From assembly GCA_001466705.2 (NCBI GenBank), contig LATX02000001.1:2480001-2544000 (forward strand): a stretch of DNA of 64,000 nt. Direction: 5' to 3'. A program made the position numbers and the translations under genes. Each line of letters begins with the position of its first letter. Position 1 is the stretch's first letter. This DNA comes from Moniliophthora roreri. Lineage: Eukaryota > Basidiomycota > Agaricomycetes > Agaricales > Marasmiaceae. Below the pieces are notes generated by a model that saw only the letters and a list, made by a program, of their open reading frames with translations, was not told where the DNA came from and did no database searches. Below, piece after piece: positions 45,829 through 56,916 of the stretch.

Positions 45829-48143
45829 TTACATCTCAGCATCTGCACAAATTCCGGGAACGAAGCGAACATACCTGTAATTCTCCGTATGCAAGAACAG
45901 ATCTTTGCAGGCACCATAACCGTCCGCAATTACCAGCTGACACTCTGCTACAGTGTTGCGAACATCATATAAGAAAGACTCGGGCCCACAAGCTAATATT
46001 CCGACGGTCAGTCGGTATTTTCGGGATGATGATGATTGTAAAACATACCAACTATAGCAATTCTGCCACTGTGCGTCTTGACTGCCTCCCGTACGACAGA
46101 CGGAAGGTTTGGCCTTCCAGGTAGGATGTTCTGAACAGGTTGTTTAAGATTGTGTTCGCTATCTGATACACTCTCTTCATCTTCATTGTGTTGTTTCAAG
46201 TCATTTTGCGCGGACAGGTCCGTTATGTGAACACGGGTGTGAACGCCCGCCTGTCTGGCGGCTGCTAGCGACTCCTCGAGCCAAGCAGTAGTCTCTGCAG
46301 TCAAAGTTAGTCCACAGCAATGAGAGACGGTGTTCGAGATTCAACAGACCTCGGTTCTTCACAGCAAGAACAAATTCAACGCCATTCGTAGCATTGTCTT
46401 TAATTAGCTGCTTGAGAAGAGGGAGTGTCAAAGTGATACCTGTCCCGTCCAAGTTAGTGGTCATCTCAGGCATTACTGTGGCACACTTACCGGCACCTCC
46501 GGCCAGCAAATAAATATGATCGTAACCCTTCAACGAAGGCACGCCACCATAGGGACCATCTATCGCGACGCGTATTGAACGAGAAGGCTTTCCAGAAACC
46601 ATACTGGCAAGCTTCCTTGTGATACCATCGTGGACCTTGAAAGCGAGCTCAAGTTTACCCTCCTCAGACAGGGAAGATATCGTGAACGGGTGTGACGAGA
46701 AGGCATGGATCCCCGAACTCAATACCCGCACCAGGACGTGTTGTCCGGGAGACCATTTGAGGCGAGAAGGCGTATGGATGGAGAGCTTGATCATACCATC
46801 AGGCAATGCCTCCAGTGTAGCAGGAATGCCGAGACCGCTGTTATAAATGGTACGGAAATGCCGGAAGCAATATACAGTAAACCAAAGACCAGCGGTTGCA
46901 GCGAAATAATCCCTGTTCGAGGGGTCAGCCTCTCGTTCAGAGATATGTGAGTGCCTGATTTCTTACCAAGACGTCAAACGGAAGTTGCAGTGAATGAACA
47001 AGGCCGCCATGAAGATACCGGCAGCGCTGGAGAGAAGTCAGATCGGGTGTAGAGAATAGAATGCGGATCGTACATGAAATGCAATTTCTTGAAGGTCTCG
47101 TAATACTTGTTTCTGAGAAAACCCCAAGACATGAAAACGAGATAGGTTTGGGGGACTAGTGCAGCAACACCGCTCCAGTACCATGGAGTAGTCTTCCAGT
47201 TCGTCTCCATCTCACCAAGCTGGATACTCTGGACGATGAACGGGAATGTATGGACGAGTGATGTGATGTCTAAACGCAAGACATCTTTAATCAGACACGA
47301 AATGGGACTGTACCAATCCAAGTAGACACGTACACATGATGAATGCTGTCCAGCGATGGAAGACTTGAAGTTTCTCGTGAGAAGTTCCTGTTAGTACTCC
47401 TATCCAGTTGACCTTGGTCGCAAACGCACTGAGGTAAAGACAACGTCAGTTTGATGGACATCCCTTCATGTAGGTTGATTGATGAACACGTACATCATGA
47501 ATGGCATGATGGCGATAGATAACCACCCAGTACGCGTAGCAATGGGTGGACTATGCCCCATCACATGAAGGTTGGACCAAAGATACGGGCGAGGACCAAG
47601 CGTCAAGGCTGTCAATGAGCATGTATGTTTCAGCCGCCGAAGTACGACAAGGCAGAATACCGACCCATTATGAAAGTAAGGATAGCCGAAATTGCGATGA
47701 TTGCGGCCAGCGGAGGTGAGTACCAGTGGAAGAGGCGAATCCGATATTGGCGAGCTACGGTATACCGGATGATGGCGGCGCCTCGGTCAACCAAGCTAGT
47801 CTTTGTTTGAGACGTCGACTTTCTGCAGCAGATTAAATCAGGAGGCCGTTTGGGAGTAAGGCACCGGACGCACCCGTTTCTGAGCCTGAAGACGAGGTTC
47901 AGAATAATCGCACAAGCTATTCCGACGCAAAAGAAAATAGCGGTGGGTTGAGCGTAGTCCCAGTCTGCCTCATACCACTGCAGGGACATAAGTCCTCAAG
48001 ACTGATTCCAGGCGAAAGACACTCACAAAAGTATACTTGGAGGCGACCATCTTCGCTTGCTCTGGTGTCATCGCTGTGAAGTTGTACGTGGCGATGCGCG
48101 AAGAGTGCCATGTTGTAGGCGTCCTTAACCAGATAAGGCCCAT
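45829..48143 (-). CDS. Ferric/cupric reductase (Fre family)
   Basis: A multi-exon minus-strand gene. The amino part is WHSSRIATYNFT then WYEADWDYAQPTAIFF and a helix FCVGIACAIILNLVF. The ferric-reductase core has HVMGHSPPIATRTGWLSIAI and LTGTSHEKLQVFHRWTAF, whose histidines hold the hemes. The FAD-binding motif is SSHPFTISSL, and the NADPH site begins IYLLAGGAG, with a last block VACGPESFLYDVRNTV. It ends FVPGICADAEM at 45829. It carries electrons from NADPH across the plasma membrane to reduce iron or copper. Start at MGLIWLRTPTTWHSSR is a choice, since the conserved frame opens just before. It is divergent from a Ctr transporter. Confidence 0.88.
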
Positions 48144-48248
48144 TCCGAAACACGACCAGATTGTGTGGGAGGGAACCAGGAAACAAAACGAATGAAGAAC
48201 GAGTTTATGATTGCTTGTTTATAGGAGAATTAAATTACACCGAACTGG

Positions 48249-48262
48249 GATAAGCGAGCAAA
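48249..48262. promoter_or_regulatory. GATA and GAGCAAA motifs before the reductase gene
   Basis: GATAAG (48249-48254) is followed directly by GAGCAAA (48256-48262), the complement of TTTGCTC. The first fits iron-responsive GATA repressors, the second the Mac1-type copper element of yeast. They lie about 110 bp before the reductase ATG. Confidence 0.35.
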
Positions 48263-49275
48263 CATCGGGGTAAAAAGAATAGGAACAATCACACAAGATC
48301 AACAACAGGTCCAGCGATATCCCGAACGCACCAAATAGCTGGGAAAATGTTGAAGGGACCAATAAATAATCCCCAGTAGCAATAGGAACGCCAAGTCTTG
48401 TATTTCGCAGATTTTATCGCTTTGCAATACTGAACAACCTTGAGGAAACGAAAGAAAATGTGCATTAGCCGGGAGTTCACCTGACTGCTTGTTGCCAGTT
48501 GATGACTGTATTGACGGGCTGAAGGGGCTAGCGGCTGCAGGTTTCTTGGGTTCCCACACAGGACAAAAAAATTTTCGCCTTAGAGAGAGATAGCATGACG
48601 AGAACCCAGCCTCAAGACGAGCCACGCTATGGATCTGACAATGACCCGTTACAAAACGATGAGCATAAGAACCAGTACGTTGACTCACCTCGGCCAACGC
48701 TGTCCATCCACCAGCTCCTCCCGACCAGATCTGAAGGCAAGACAAATTCTCGTTTTGTAATCCATAAGAGTATGAGCATGAAGGCCACGAATCGGGGTCG
48801 TCTACATTGAAATTCTGATTGATAGACGGTCCTGGAGGAAAAGGGAGTGTTTATCGTCTGTGAGAGAGGCTGGGTGAGGTAGAGGCGTTCCGGGAGTGAC
48901 TATGATTACTAGGGAGCGATCCATTTGAAGCTGGACATGGGTGATGAAGAAAGGGAAGTTGTTTGCCTATTATGCAGAGTTATACAGAGCTTTATACGCG
49001 CAAGAAAATGGTCCAGTTCAAGATTGAGGCAATTTGTGGGATGACGAGCCAATTATCCTATTGGCTGGCGAGACCGTGGAGTACGCTGACCTAAGCAAAC
49101 TGGTTCGCACACAGACCAAAAGCAAACCAAGTCAATTCTCGCAAATCCGCTCTGCTCCTCCCATCATTGTGGCAATCGAGCCCATTGGGAATTTAAACAT
49201 GTTCAGAAACCCCGGCTTGCTTCCTTGATCACTCCCTCCTATCTTTTCACCTTCAGGGTTTTTTGTCTGCTCGTC
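48263..49275. other. Divergent promoter region of reductase and Ctr genes
   Basis: 1.1 kb between the two metal-uptake genes. A minus frame at 48745-48299 has hydrophobic stretches but no recognisable family, and I do not call it. Confidence 0.4.
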
Positions 49276-49901
49276 ATGTCGCACGCTGGCCATGATATGG
49301 GTTCAATGCCCGTGGATTCAGGCAATTCGACAGCCTCGTCGGCGATGCACATGATGGTACCCTACCTCCACTTCACTCGAGGGGCAGATGTACTACTCTT
49401 CAAGTCCATCATACCGTCTTCACCTGGCGCAATCTTCGGCGCATGCTTGATCTTCTTCCTTGTCGCCATATTCGACCGATGGTTGCACGCTTATCGGCGT
49501 GGAGTAGAGCATCACTTCAAACAAAGGTGAACACAATATATAAACTGTTCAATCCCAGAATGCTCATGGACATTGTAGGGCTAGTCAACTTCAAGTAGAT
49601 TTCTCCAGCACAGAAAACCTTCGTGACGCCGCCAAGAACGGTCTGGAGTCAGAAGCATGTTGTGCACCCCCCAAGTCACGGTTTATTCTATCACACGAAC
49701 TATCTCGTGCCTTCTTACAAGGAGCTGCGACCACACTCCATTACCTTCTCATGTTGGTCGTCATGTAAGCACAAAATTTCACTGTAGCGTCGTTGACCTG
49801 ACCGAGCATCCCAATTCAGGACATTTAACGCGTCCTACATCATCAGCATCATCCTAGGCCATGTCGTCGGCGAATTTTCATTCGGCAGGCTCCATCGATA
49901 G
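49276..49901 (+). CDS. Ctr-family copper transporter
   Basis: Three exons (49276-49526, 49609-49764, 49820-49901) join in frame to 162 residues. The amino end is rich in Met and His (MSHAGHDMGSMPVD, AMHMMVPYLHFTRG), as in Ctr proteins. Helix 1 is SSPGAIFGACLIFFLVAIFD. Helix 2 has the copper-selective M-x3-M motif in YLLMLVVMTFNASYIIS, and helix 3 is ILGHVVGEFSFGRL. The trimer takes up reduced copper at the plasma or vacuolar membrane; the short length suits either. The start at 49276 gives MSHAGHDMG, preferred to an upstream non-ATG frame. It pairs with the divergent ferric reductase. Confidence 0.9.
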
Positions 49902-50010
49902 TTCACTGCTACCTATATCTTCTGTCCTCAGACCTTCCTCACTTCATAGTCATATGCATGTTGCCACGTTGTAATGCAGTAATCCAAGAATTCCACGAAC
50001 GTCCTAGACA

Positions 50011-53000
50011 TCAAATGCCGTTTTCCCCAAACATGATCTTGAGGTTCTCAATACTCTCAGGGTCTCCTCCAGCACCCTTACTACCTCCACTCCCTCTGAA
50101 TGCTTCTTTCACGATTGCAGCCTTGCGTTTCTGTATCTGCACTATCCGACCTTCTATGGTGTTTGAGATCTATGCTTGTGTTAGAGACGGGGTAACTTGT
50201 ACGAAAATACGACTGACGAGGAAGTGAGTGACATGTACTGTCTTATCTTGTCCGAGGCGATGTACGCGGTCAATAGCTTGAGAGGGCTTGTAAGCGAACA
50301 TCGAAAGAGGCGTGATGAAGCTGACCTTGGTTCTCGGTGGCGGCATTCCACCAGCAATCCATCTAGAGACTCGCTATGAGTATATCTGTCTGTCAAATGG
50401 TAGAGAATTCTTACCATGAAGACATAATTCGCGACAGTCAACTAGAAGTTACAATGAAGTCAGCCAGAGTTACTCAATTTCTAACGGGCTACTGACATTC
50501 AATCCAACCCCTCCCGCTTTCAGACTGACCAGGAGAATCTTGGGTGTCCTCGAAGGTGCCTTGAAGCCAGCGACCGAGAGATTGCGCTTCTTGATATCCA
50601 TCGACCCATCGTAGCGGTAATGTTCATATTTCTCCCTCGTCATAGCTGTTCCTATGAGATCAAGGAAGCTCGTGAATTGCGAAAAGACGATAGCTCGGAA
50701 GCACGGATCTTGGTCTCTCAATCGGCCTATAGGTACTTTAGAAAACGAACAGTAGAGAAGAGTATCGATACACACGAAGGTTGTCCGTCAAAGCAGTCAG
50801 TTTGGTGGAAGATGCAAAATCATTACGCCGGAGAATGACATCAGGATTAGAATTCTGGGAACTTGGCAATGGTCGGACAACCTCTATGAGGTCGCTTTGC
50901 TTTAATCGCAGCCTCAGAGCGTGAACTAGTCAAACACAAGAAGAAAATTTACCTTGATAGGTCCGCGAGAACAGGTGGGACACTTAGTTTCTTCTCCCTT
51001 CATCTCACAGGTCGCAACATAGGTTGTTATACAGTCCTTGCAACTGGAAATTTTGGTTGAGCAAGGGGCATAATCGGCTTGTGAAGAAAAGCCTACCATT
51101 GGTGCATGCACTCAGGTATAACCATCGGCGTTTCCATCACGTCTAGACATATTGGGCACTCTTTCGTGTCATCTTCATGGAGATTTGCAAGAACGGTTTC
51201 AGCAAATGTATTTGTAGCGTCTCCATCCTGATCTTCGGCGAACTTTTTGATTAAGTCGTTGATATCGATGGTACCATCGCCAGCAGGTGACAAGGCACGT
51301 CCCCCCTCTTCTTCAAGCACGAGACTCGGATGCAGGACAGCACGTCTCAGTCTACAATCAAGAATCACGATGAAATCAGAGCTTCAGTGTTCGGGAAAAG
51401 AGAGCCTACTTCATGATCATAGCCAAGATATGCGTATAGTTCTTGCTTAGCAAACCCTTCGCACTGAGTGCATCAAAATTCTTCTTCGCTGACAGATAAA
51501 TTGAGTCGTATATCTTCCGTTCCATTGGCGAGAATTCAAGATTCTCTATCTTCACCTCCTTAGACGGCAACTCCACGATCTTCCTGCCATCACTGTCACG
51601 CATATTCTTCTCGCGTCGAAGTAGGATCGATTCTAGAATGATTTGCACAACTTCGATAGCTTTAGGATCGTGGGCAAGGAATGGCAGGGTGATGAAGCTA
51701 TTGGGGGGGTGAGCGTCGAAAAGAGCGGGTGGATGGTGACTTACGATCGGAAGAAAGAGAAGTCAGACCACGGCTTGAAGTCAAGGAATTTACTGAAAAT
51801 AATGGGTCGATCTCAACCCAATAAACTGCCGAAAGGATAAACGCACAGAAGGGAGAAGAGATCCTCAAGTCTGTTCACGATAGGAGTCCCTGAAATGCTC
51901 CCATCAATACATAAAGAAACGAAGCAAGCCCTGTACACCCGCCTGTTACAGCCCATCTACGTCTAGCCTTCAAGGCGTACACCGCTTTTGCGGTTTTACT
52001 TGTCCGCGATTTGCATGCATGCGCTTCGTCAAGTACGATTCGCAACCATTCGACTGAATCAATAGACTGATCAGGTAGACGCTAAGTCACTGGGAAGCGA
52101 GAACCTACTCTCGAAGACAGGACAATGGGATTTCTCCGACTTTGCGTGCTCTGAGGCCAAGGTACCATACGACGTAATCACCATCTTGATTGGCTTTTCA
52201 TTAGAATCTTCGTCTTCTTCCTCGACAAAGGCTTCCAGATCTTCACGGTTCTGGCCATGCCAAATGCAGACTTGGATGGCACCAGGTTTGCTGGAGCGCT
52301 CAATCTCTTCTCCCCATTGGTTCAGTAAAGAGGTCGGTGCTACTATCAGCGTCGCAGCAGGGGGCTTTGACGGTCGTGCTGTGCGCTTCCCCATGGGCTT
52401 GAAGGCGCTGTTCAGCTTGAGTTGACGATGTTTGGAAGACGCCGACACGCTCTCAACTGGTTCATCTGTTCCGAGATGTGTTTGAATGAGCGCAGATATC
52501 ATGATTGTCTTGCCCATTCCCACTAAGAACGAGAAGTCAGCATGCCAAAGGGCTCGATATGAATTGGCTCCCCTTACTTTCTGCTCAGAAGAGGTCAAGC
52601 CAAAGATCGTAAGCTTATTGTGTTAGTTCTGAAAGGAAATTTTACCGTCACTGTACGATCTACGTCAGTAATAATTATAAATGAATGCGGGAAACGCACG
52701 CTAGAATGCCTCCTTTGCAATTGCGTTCTGCTTTTGGGAAATCCAAACTCAATTCACCAGAATACGGATTAAAGTAGAAATAATCCTCCCGTTCATCCGT
52801 CAGGTCAATGATACCTTCTATGCTTGGTTGTTGGGGGAAGATATACCTATGAAGATCATGAAGACCTTGAAGGACCGTGAGGTAGAAAGACATACTGGCT
52901 CCAGAGTGGATGCATTGAGGAAGCTTCCCTAGCATCCATCTTCCCGGTTTCTAGAGAATGCATCCACCTGTGAATTGCTTGAGTTGAGTGTGAAATACGA

Positions 53001-54479
53001 CAGTAGTGAGTGCTCAGCGAACAGGAGTGCTTGTTTCTGGTATCCGCGCAACGTCAGGGCGAAGGTTTCTGCTGGTTCCATTTCTCCCATTGTGCGATCG
53101 CCATGTTGTGCTCTTGACATGAAGTTCAATACTAGTGTTTCATAAACATAGTGCTACCCACCTCTTGTAAATCATATCAATGTCGTTTCTCGAAAGCTCT
53201 TCATCGTCATCGACTTCAATTTCTTCCCCGTCTCCAACAGTTTCGGTTCTCTTTGTAATACTGACTTTGGCATACTTTTTAGCTTCCTGTTGTAGTTCTG
53301 CCTCCGTCTTACGACCGGAAAGATTCGCCCCCGTCTGAGGTCGAAGGCCTAGCACCTCAAACATCTTGAGCACAGCGCTCTTCCGCTCTCTAAGTGCTGA
53401 TTCTTCAGATGTTTCCAATCCCTCCCCCCAAAGCATATTTGGTGTTTGATCGGATCCTTTGGTCTCGATGCGGACGAAGGCGGGGGGTAAGAGGAAGACG
53501 TCGACAGATACTATGAGTTCGCATCCGGTAGCAAGTCTGTCTGGACAATCGGTAATTTTGGCTCGGAGCTCGACCATTCCTGAGGTGCCTTAGAATGAGT
53601 AACGAAAGGTCTTCATGCATAGTCACCTACCCAGATCAAGGAGCTTTGAAGCCCACCACGCAACCTCCTGGGGCAAGCGGCCGAATTCTAATAGTAGGAA
53701 TAGAGTGCGTCCGTTAGAGGCCTGTTCCCAGTAACAGGCGACCAAGGACACGTACCAAAACCTTGTTGATTGGCTAGCCGCACAATAGTATCAACTTTCT
53801 TCTTGCTGGGTTTTGAGGGCTTCGCCTTCATCATCGAGGCTATGGACATCTGCTTTTTGCCCGACTTCTTGTCGCTTGCGCCCTTCTTCTGCTTCACATT
53901 TGATTTTGATGATGAGGCATTCAACGATTGGTCGCCATCGTCCCTAGTAATCTTGACCACGTCGTTCCTCTTCACGTAACCCTTCCCTGAAACTGTACTC
54001 CAGGCATTGGGCACAAGGAATTCCCCAATGTAAGCGGGGAAGCTGACACCGTCGCTAGGTGGCAAAGATGCGGGTGCTTGGGTAGGAGAGATGCGTCGTC
54101 TCTTGGCTGGCGGTGGATTTATGTCATTTTCAGCTTTTCCAGGAGGCTCGGTATCGGACTCGGATAAGATAGATATTTGCTCTGACATCGAGCTGCCAGG
54201 ACTGGATGCACGAGGTAATTCCTCGATCCCCATAACCTCAATTCCACTTTCAGATTCTTCCCTCTGCTTTCCCTTTCCATTGTAAAAATCTGATATGAGT
54301 TCCTGCCGGGTGTCTATTGCGTCGTCTTCGCTGTCCGAGAGGAACAGCTTGGAATCATTCACCTCCTGTGCGGTGGCCCCAGATGATGGAGATAATTCCA
54401 TTATAACGTCCTCCTCGTCATCCGATCCAGCAAAAAAGAGACCTGAGGGTGGTCCGGCGTCGTTGGGTATATCTGACAT
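50011..54479 (-). CDS. RAD5: DNA repair helicase/ubiquitin ligase Rad5
   Basis: A long multi-exon gene. The amino end is acidic and disordered, then a HIRAN domain (FPAYIGEFLVPNAWSTVSGK, IVRLANQQGFEFGRLPQEVA). The Snf2 helicase part has LRGYQKQALL, EMGMGKTIMISALIQTH for motif I, LIVAPTSLLNQWGEEI, the VLDEAH box and a carboxy lobe with GGVGLN and IDRVHRLGQ-type motifs. A RING finger, CPICLDVMETPMVIPECMHQ then CKDCITTY and CPTC, lies inside the helicase, as in Rad5. It ends NLKIMFGENGI. With Ubc13-Mms2, Rad5 polyubiquitinates PCNA and remodels stalled forks. The RING and the HIRAN domain separate it from other Snf2 proteins. It is head-to-head with CCT7, 118 bp apart. Confidence 0.94.
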
Positions 54480-54597
54480 GAGAGTTGAATGAAGGGCGAC
54501 TTGTCACTTGAGTCATCGAACGCGTTCGCGACGCGTTCCACACAAAATCAGTGACAACAATGCCAAACATCCTGAACATTCTCTCTCCTCAGCTAAA
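54480..54597. promoter_or_regulatory. Bidirectional promoter of RAD5 and CCT7
   Basis: Only 118 bp separate the two start codons, so both genes must share this promoter. No TATA box is evident. Confidence 0.55.
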
Positions 54598-56553
54598 ATG
54601 CAGGCAGGACGCGGTCTTCCTATGGTGAACGATTTGCCCCAAAAGCTAGCAAAATTTTACTGAGCGTTTTTCATCAGCAACCGACGGTTGTCCTCCTTCG
54701 AGAGGGCACTGACACATCACAGGGAAACCCTCAACTACTTTCAAATATTTCGGCATGCCTTGCTATTGCAGAAACACTATCGAGCACCCTCGGTCCAAGA
54801 GGGATGGACAAACTCATTGTGTCAGATCGTGGAGAAGCTCAAATCACAAACGATGGAGCAACTATTCTGAAATTACTCGATATCGTTCACCCGGCAGCCC
54901 GAACATTGGTCGATATTGCGCGGGCACAGGACGCTGAAGTCGGTGATGGAACGACAAGTGTGGTTCTATTGGCTGCGCAGTTATTGAAGGAAGTGAGGGG
55001 ATATATAGAGGAGGGTGTTAGCCCACATATTATCATGAAAGGGTTCAGAAAAGCTGCTGATCTTGTGCGCCTTTTTTTACTTCCCTTTTTCTTTTTACTG
55101 ACGATTTATCAGGCGATCGAACGTATTAAAGAGATCCAAGTTACAGTTGAAAAATCGGATCCAGAGTAGGCTCTTCGTCCTCCAACACTTTACGTCTGGC
55201 ATCTGATAATCTTCTTAACATAGACGATTCCGCTCTCTTCTCTTGAAATGTGCCTCTACGTCGATGTCCTCGAAACTTATTCACTCCGAAAAACCATTCT
55301 TTTCCAACATGGTTGTCGATGCAGTACAATGTCTTGATCAAGACGACCTTGACGAATCATTGATTGGTATTAAGAAAATTGCCGGCGGCGGAATGCAAGA
55401 CTCGACACTCGTCCGAGGGGTCGCCTTCAAGAAGACATTCACATATGCAGGTGCTGAACAGCAACCCAAGGCTTTCAAAAACCCTCTCGTTCTCTGCCTA
55501 AACGTCGAGCTCGAGCTCAAAGCCGAGAAGGACAACGCAGAAGTTCGCGTGGACCAAGTATCCGACTACCAAGCCATTGTCGACGCGGAATGGGAAATCA
55601 TCTATCGGAAACTCGAAGCCATCGAGAAGACAGGCGCAAAAGTCGTTCTTAGTAAACTCCCCATCGGTGATTTGGCAACACAATACTTTGCCGATCGCGA
55701 TATTTTCTGTGCTGGACGTGTTCCTGCCGGTGATTTACGGAGAGTTGTGCAGGCAGTCGGTGGATCCATTCAATCGACGTGCTCGGATATCCAGAGGGAG
55801 CATCTTGGCACATGTGGCTCGTTTGAAGAAAAGCAGATCGGTGGCGAGAGATACAACCTCTTTGAGGAGTGCCCGAAAGCCAAGACCTGCACACTCATTC
55901 TCCGGGGTGGTGCAGAACAGTTCATTGAGGAAGTGGAGCGAAGTTTGCATGATGCAATTATGGTCGTGAAGCGTGCGGTGAGGAATGGCGATGTTGTTGC
56001 TGGAGGTGGCGCTGTAGAGGTAGAACGTTCCTTTCTAGGTCAAAACCCTTCACTGAATGTTGCTCTACAGATGGATCTCTCTGCGCATATCCGGAAGCAC
56101 GCATTATCTATACCCGGAAAACTCCAGCTCATCATGACTGCATTCGCAAAGGCGCTTGAGATTATCCCTCGCCAGATTTGCGACAACGCTGGTCTAGACT
56201 CCACCGACATCCTCAACAAGCTTCGTATGAAGCACGCCAACGGCGAGAAGTGGTACGGTGTTGATGTTGATGGAGCTTCGGGTGTTCGCGACAACATGGA
56301 TGCCTTTGTATGGGAGCCCGCGCTCGTCAAACTCAACGCAATTAGCAGTGCTACCGAGGCTGCTTGCTTGATCTTGAGTGTTGATGAAACAGTAAGGAAT
56401 CCTCAAAGCGAACAGGTATATACAGTTGCTTTGGTGTCATGTTTCTAGTACTAACCAAACTCACAGCCTGACCCAGGCCCAAAAGCTCCACCTGGCGCAG
56501 CACAAAGAGCATTACGAGGAAGAGGGCGAGGAATGGGCATGCCTCGTCGGTGA
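54598..56553 (+). CDS. CCT7: Chaperonin subunit CCT7 (T-complex protein 1 eta)
   Basis: Five exons. The start [20 protein letters not shown] is followed by [20 protein letters not shown] and [10 protein letters not shown]. The ATPase motif [13 protein letters not shown] and the central [18 protein letters not shown] are typical of CCT7, as is [20 protein letters not shown]. The equatorial domain has [17 protein letters not shown], then [20 protein letters not shown]. The tail is short and Gly/Arg-rich ([15 protein letters not shown]). It is one of eight subunits of the cytosolic TRiC chaperonin that folds actin and tubulin. Introns near 54625-54675, 55063-55113, 55168-55225 and 56416-56466 are GT-AG. 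Confidence 0.95.
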
Positions 56554-56916
56554 AGGCGGTTGAGGTTGAGCGTGGTTTGATAAATCTTGTACGTTTGAAA
56601 GATGAATAATAGATTTGCTGATGTTGCGAAATGTCCCTGTCCAAGTACCCCTTAGGTTATCCCGATGTTGCCGCCAACCTACCTTGTACATAAAGCTTCA
56701 CTTCCACGAAAGGAAACACCACTACCCGAAAAGGCAAATCTTCGGTATGGCGCCATACCCTGGTCAATGAACGCCATTGAAATTAGCTAAACGCACCACA
56801 CTCACACAAACCAAATTCGCAATACATTTCTCAATGATATGTCATCTGATGCCCTTTAAATTGGGATAGACCCAATTCACGTTCTTGCTTCGCACTCGAC
56901 TCCGACAGTGCCCTCT

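Noticed and set aside
48299..48745. Minus-strand frame with hydrophobic stretches between Fre and Ctr
   Set aside because: No recognised motif; it could be an extra small gene but evidence is too weak.
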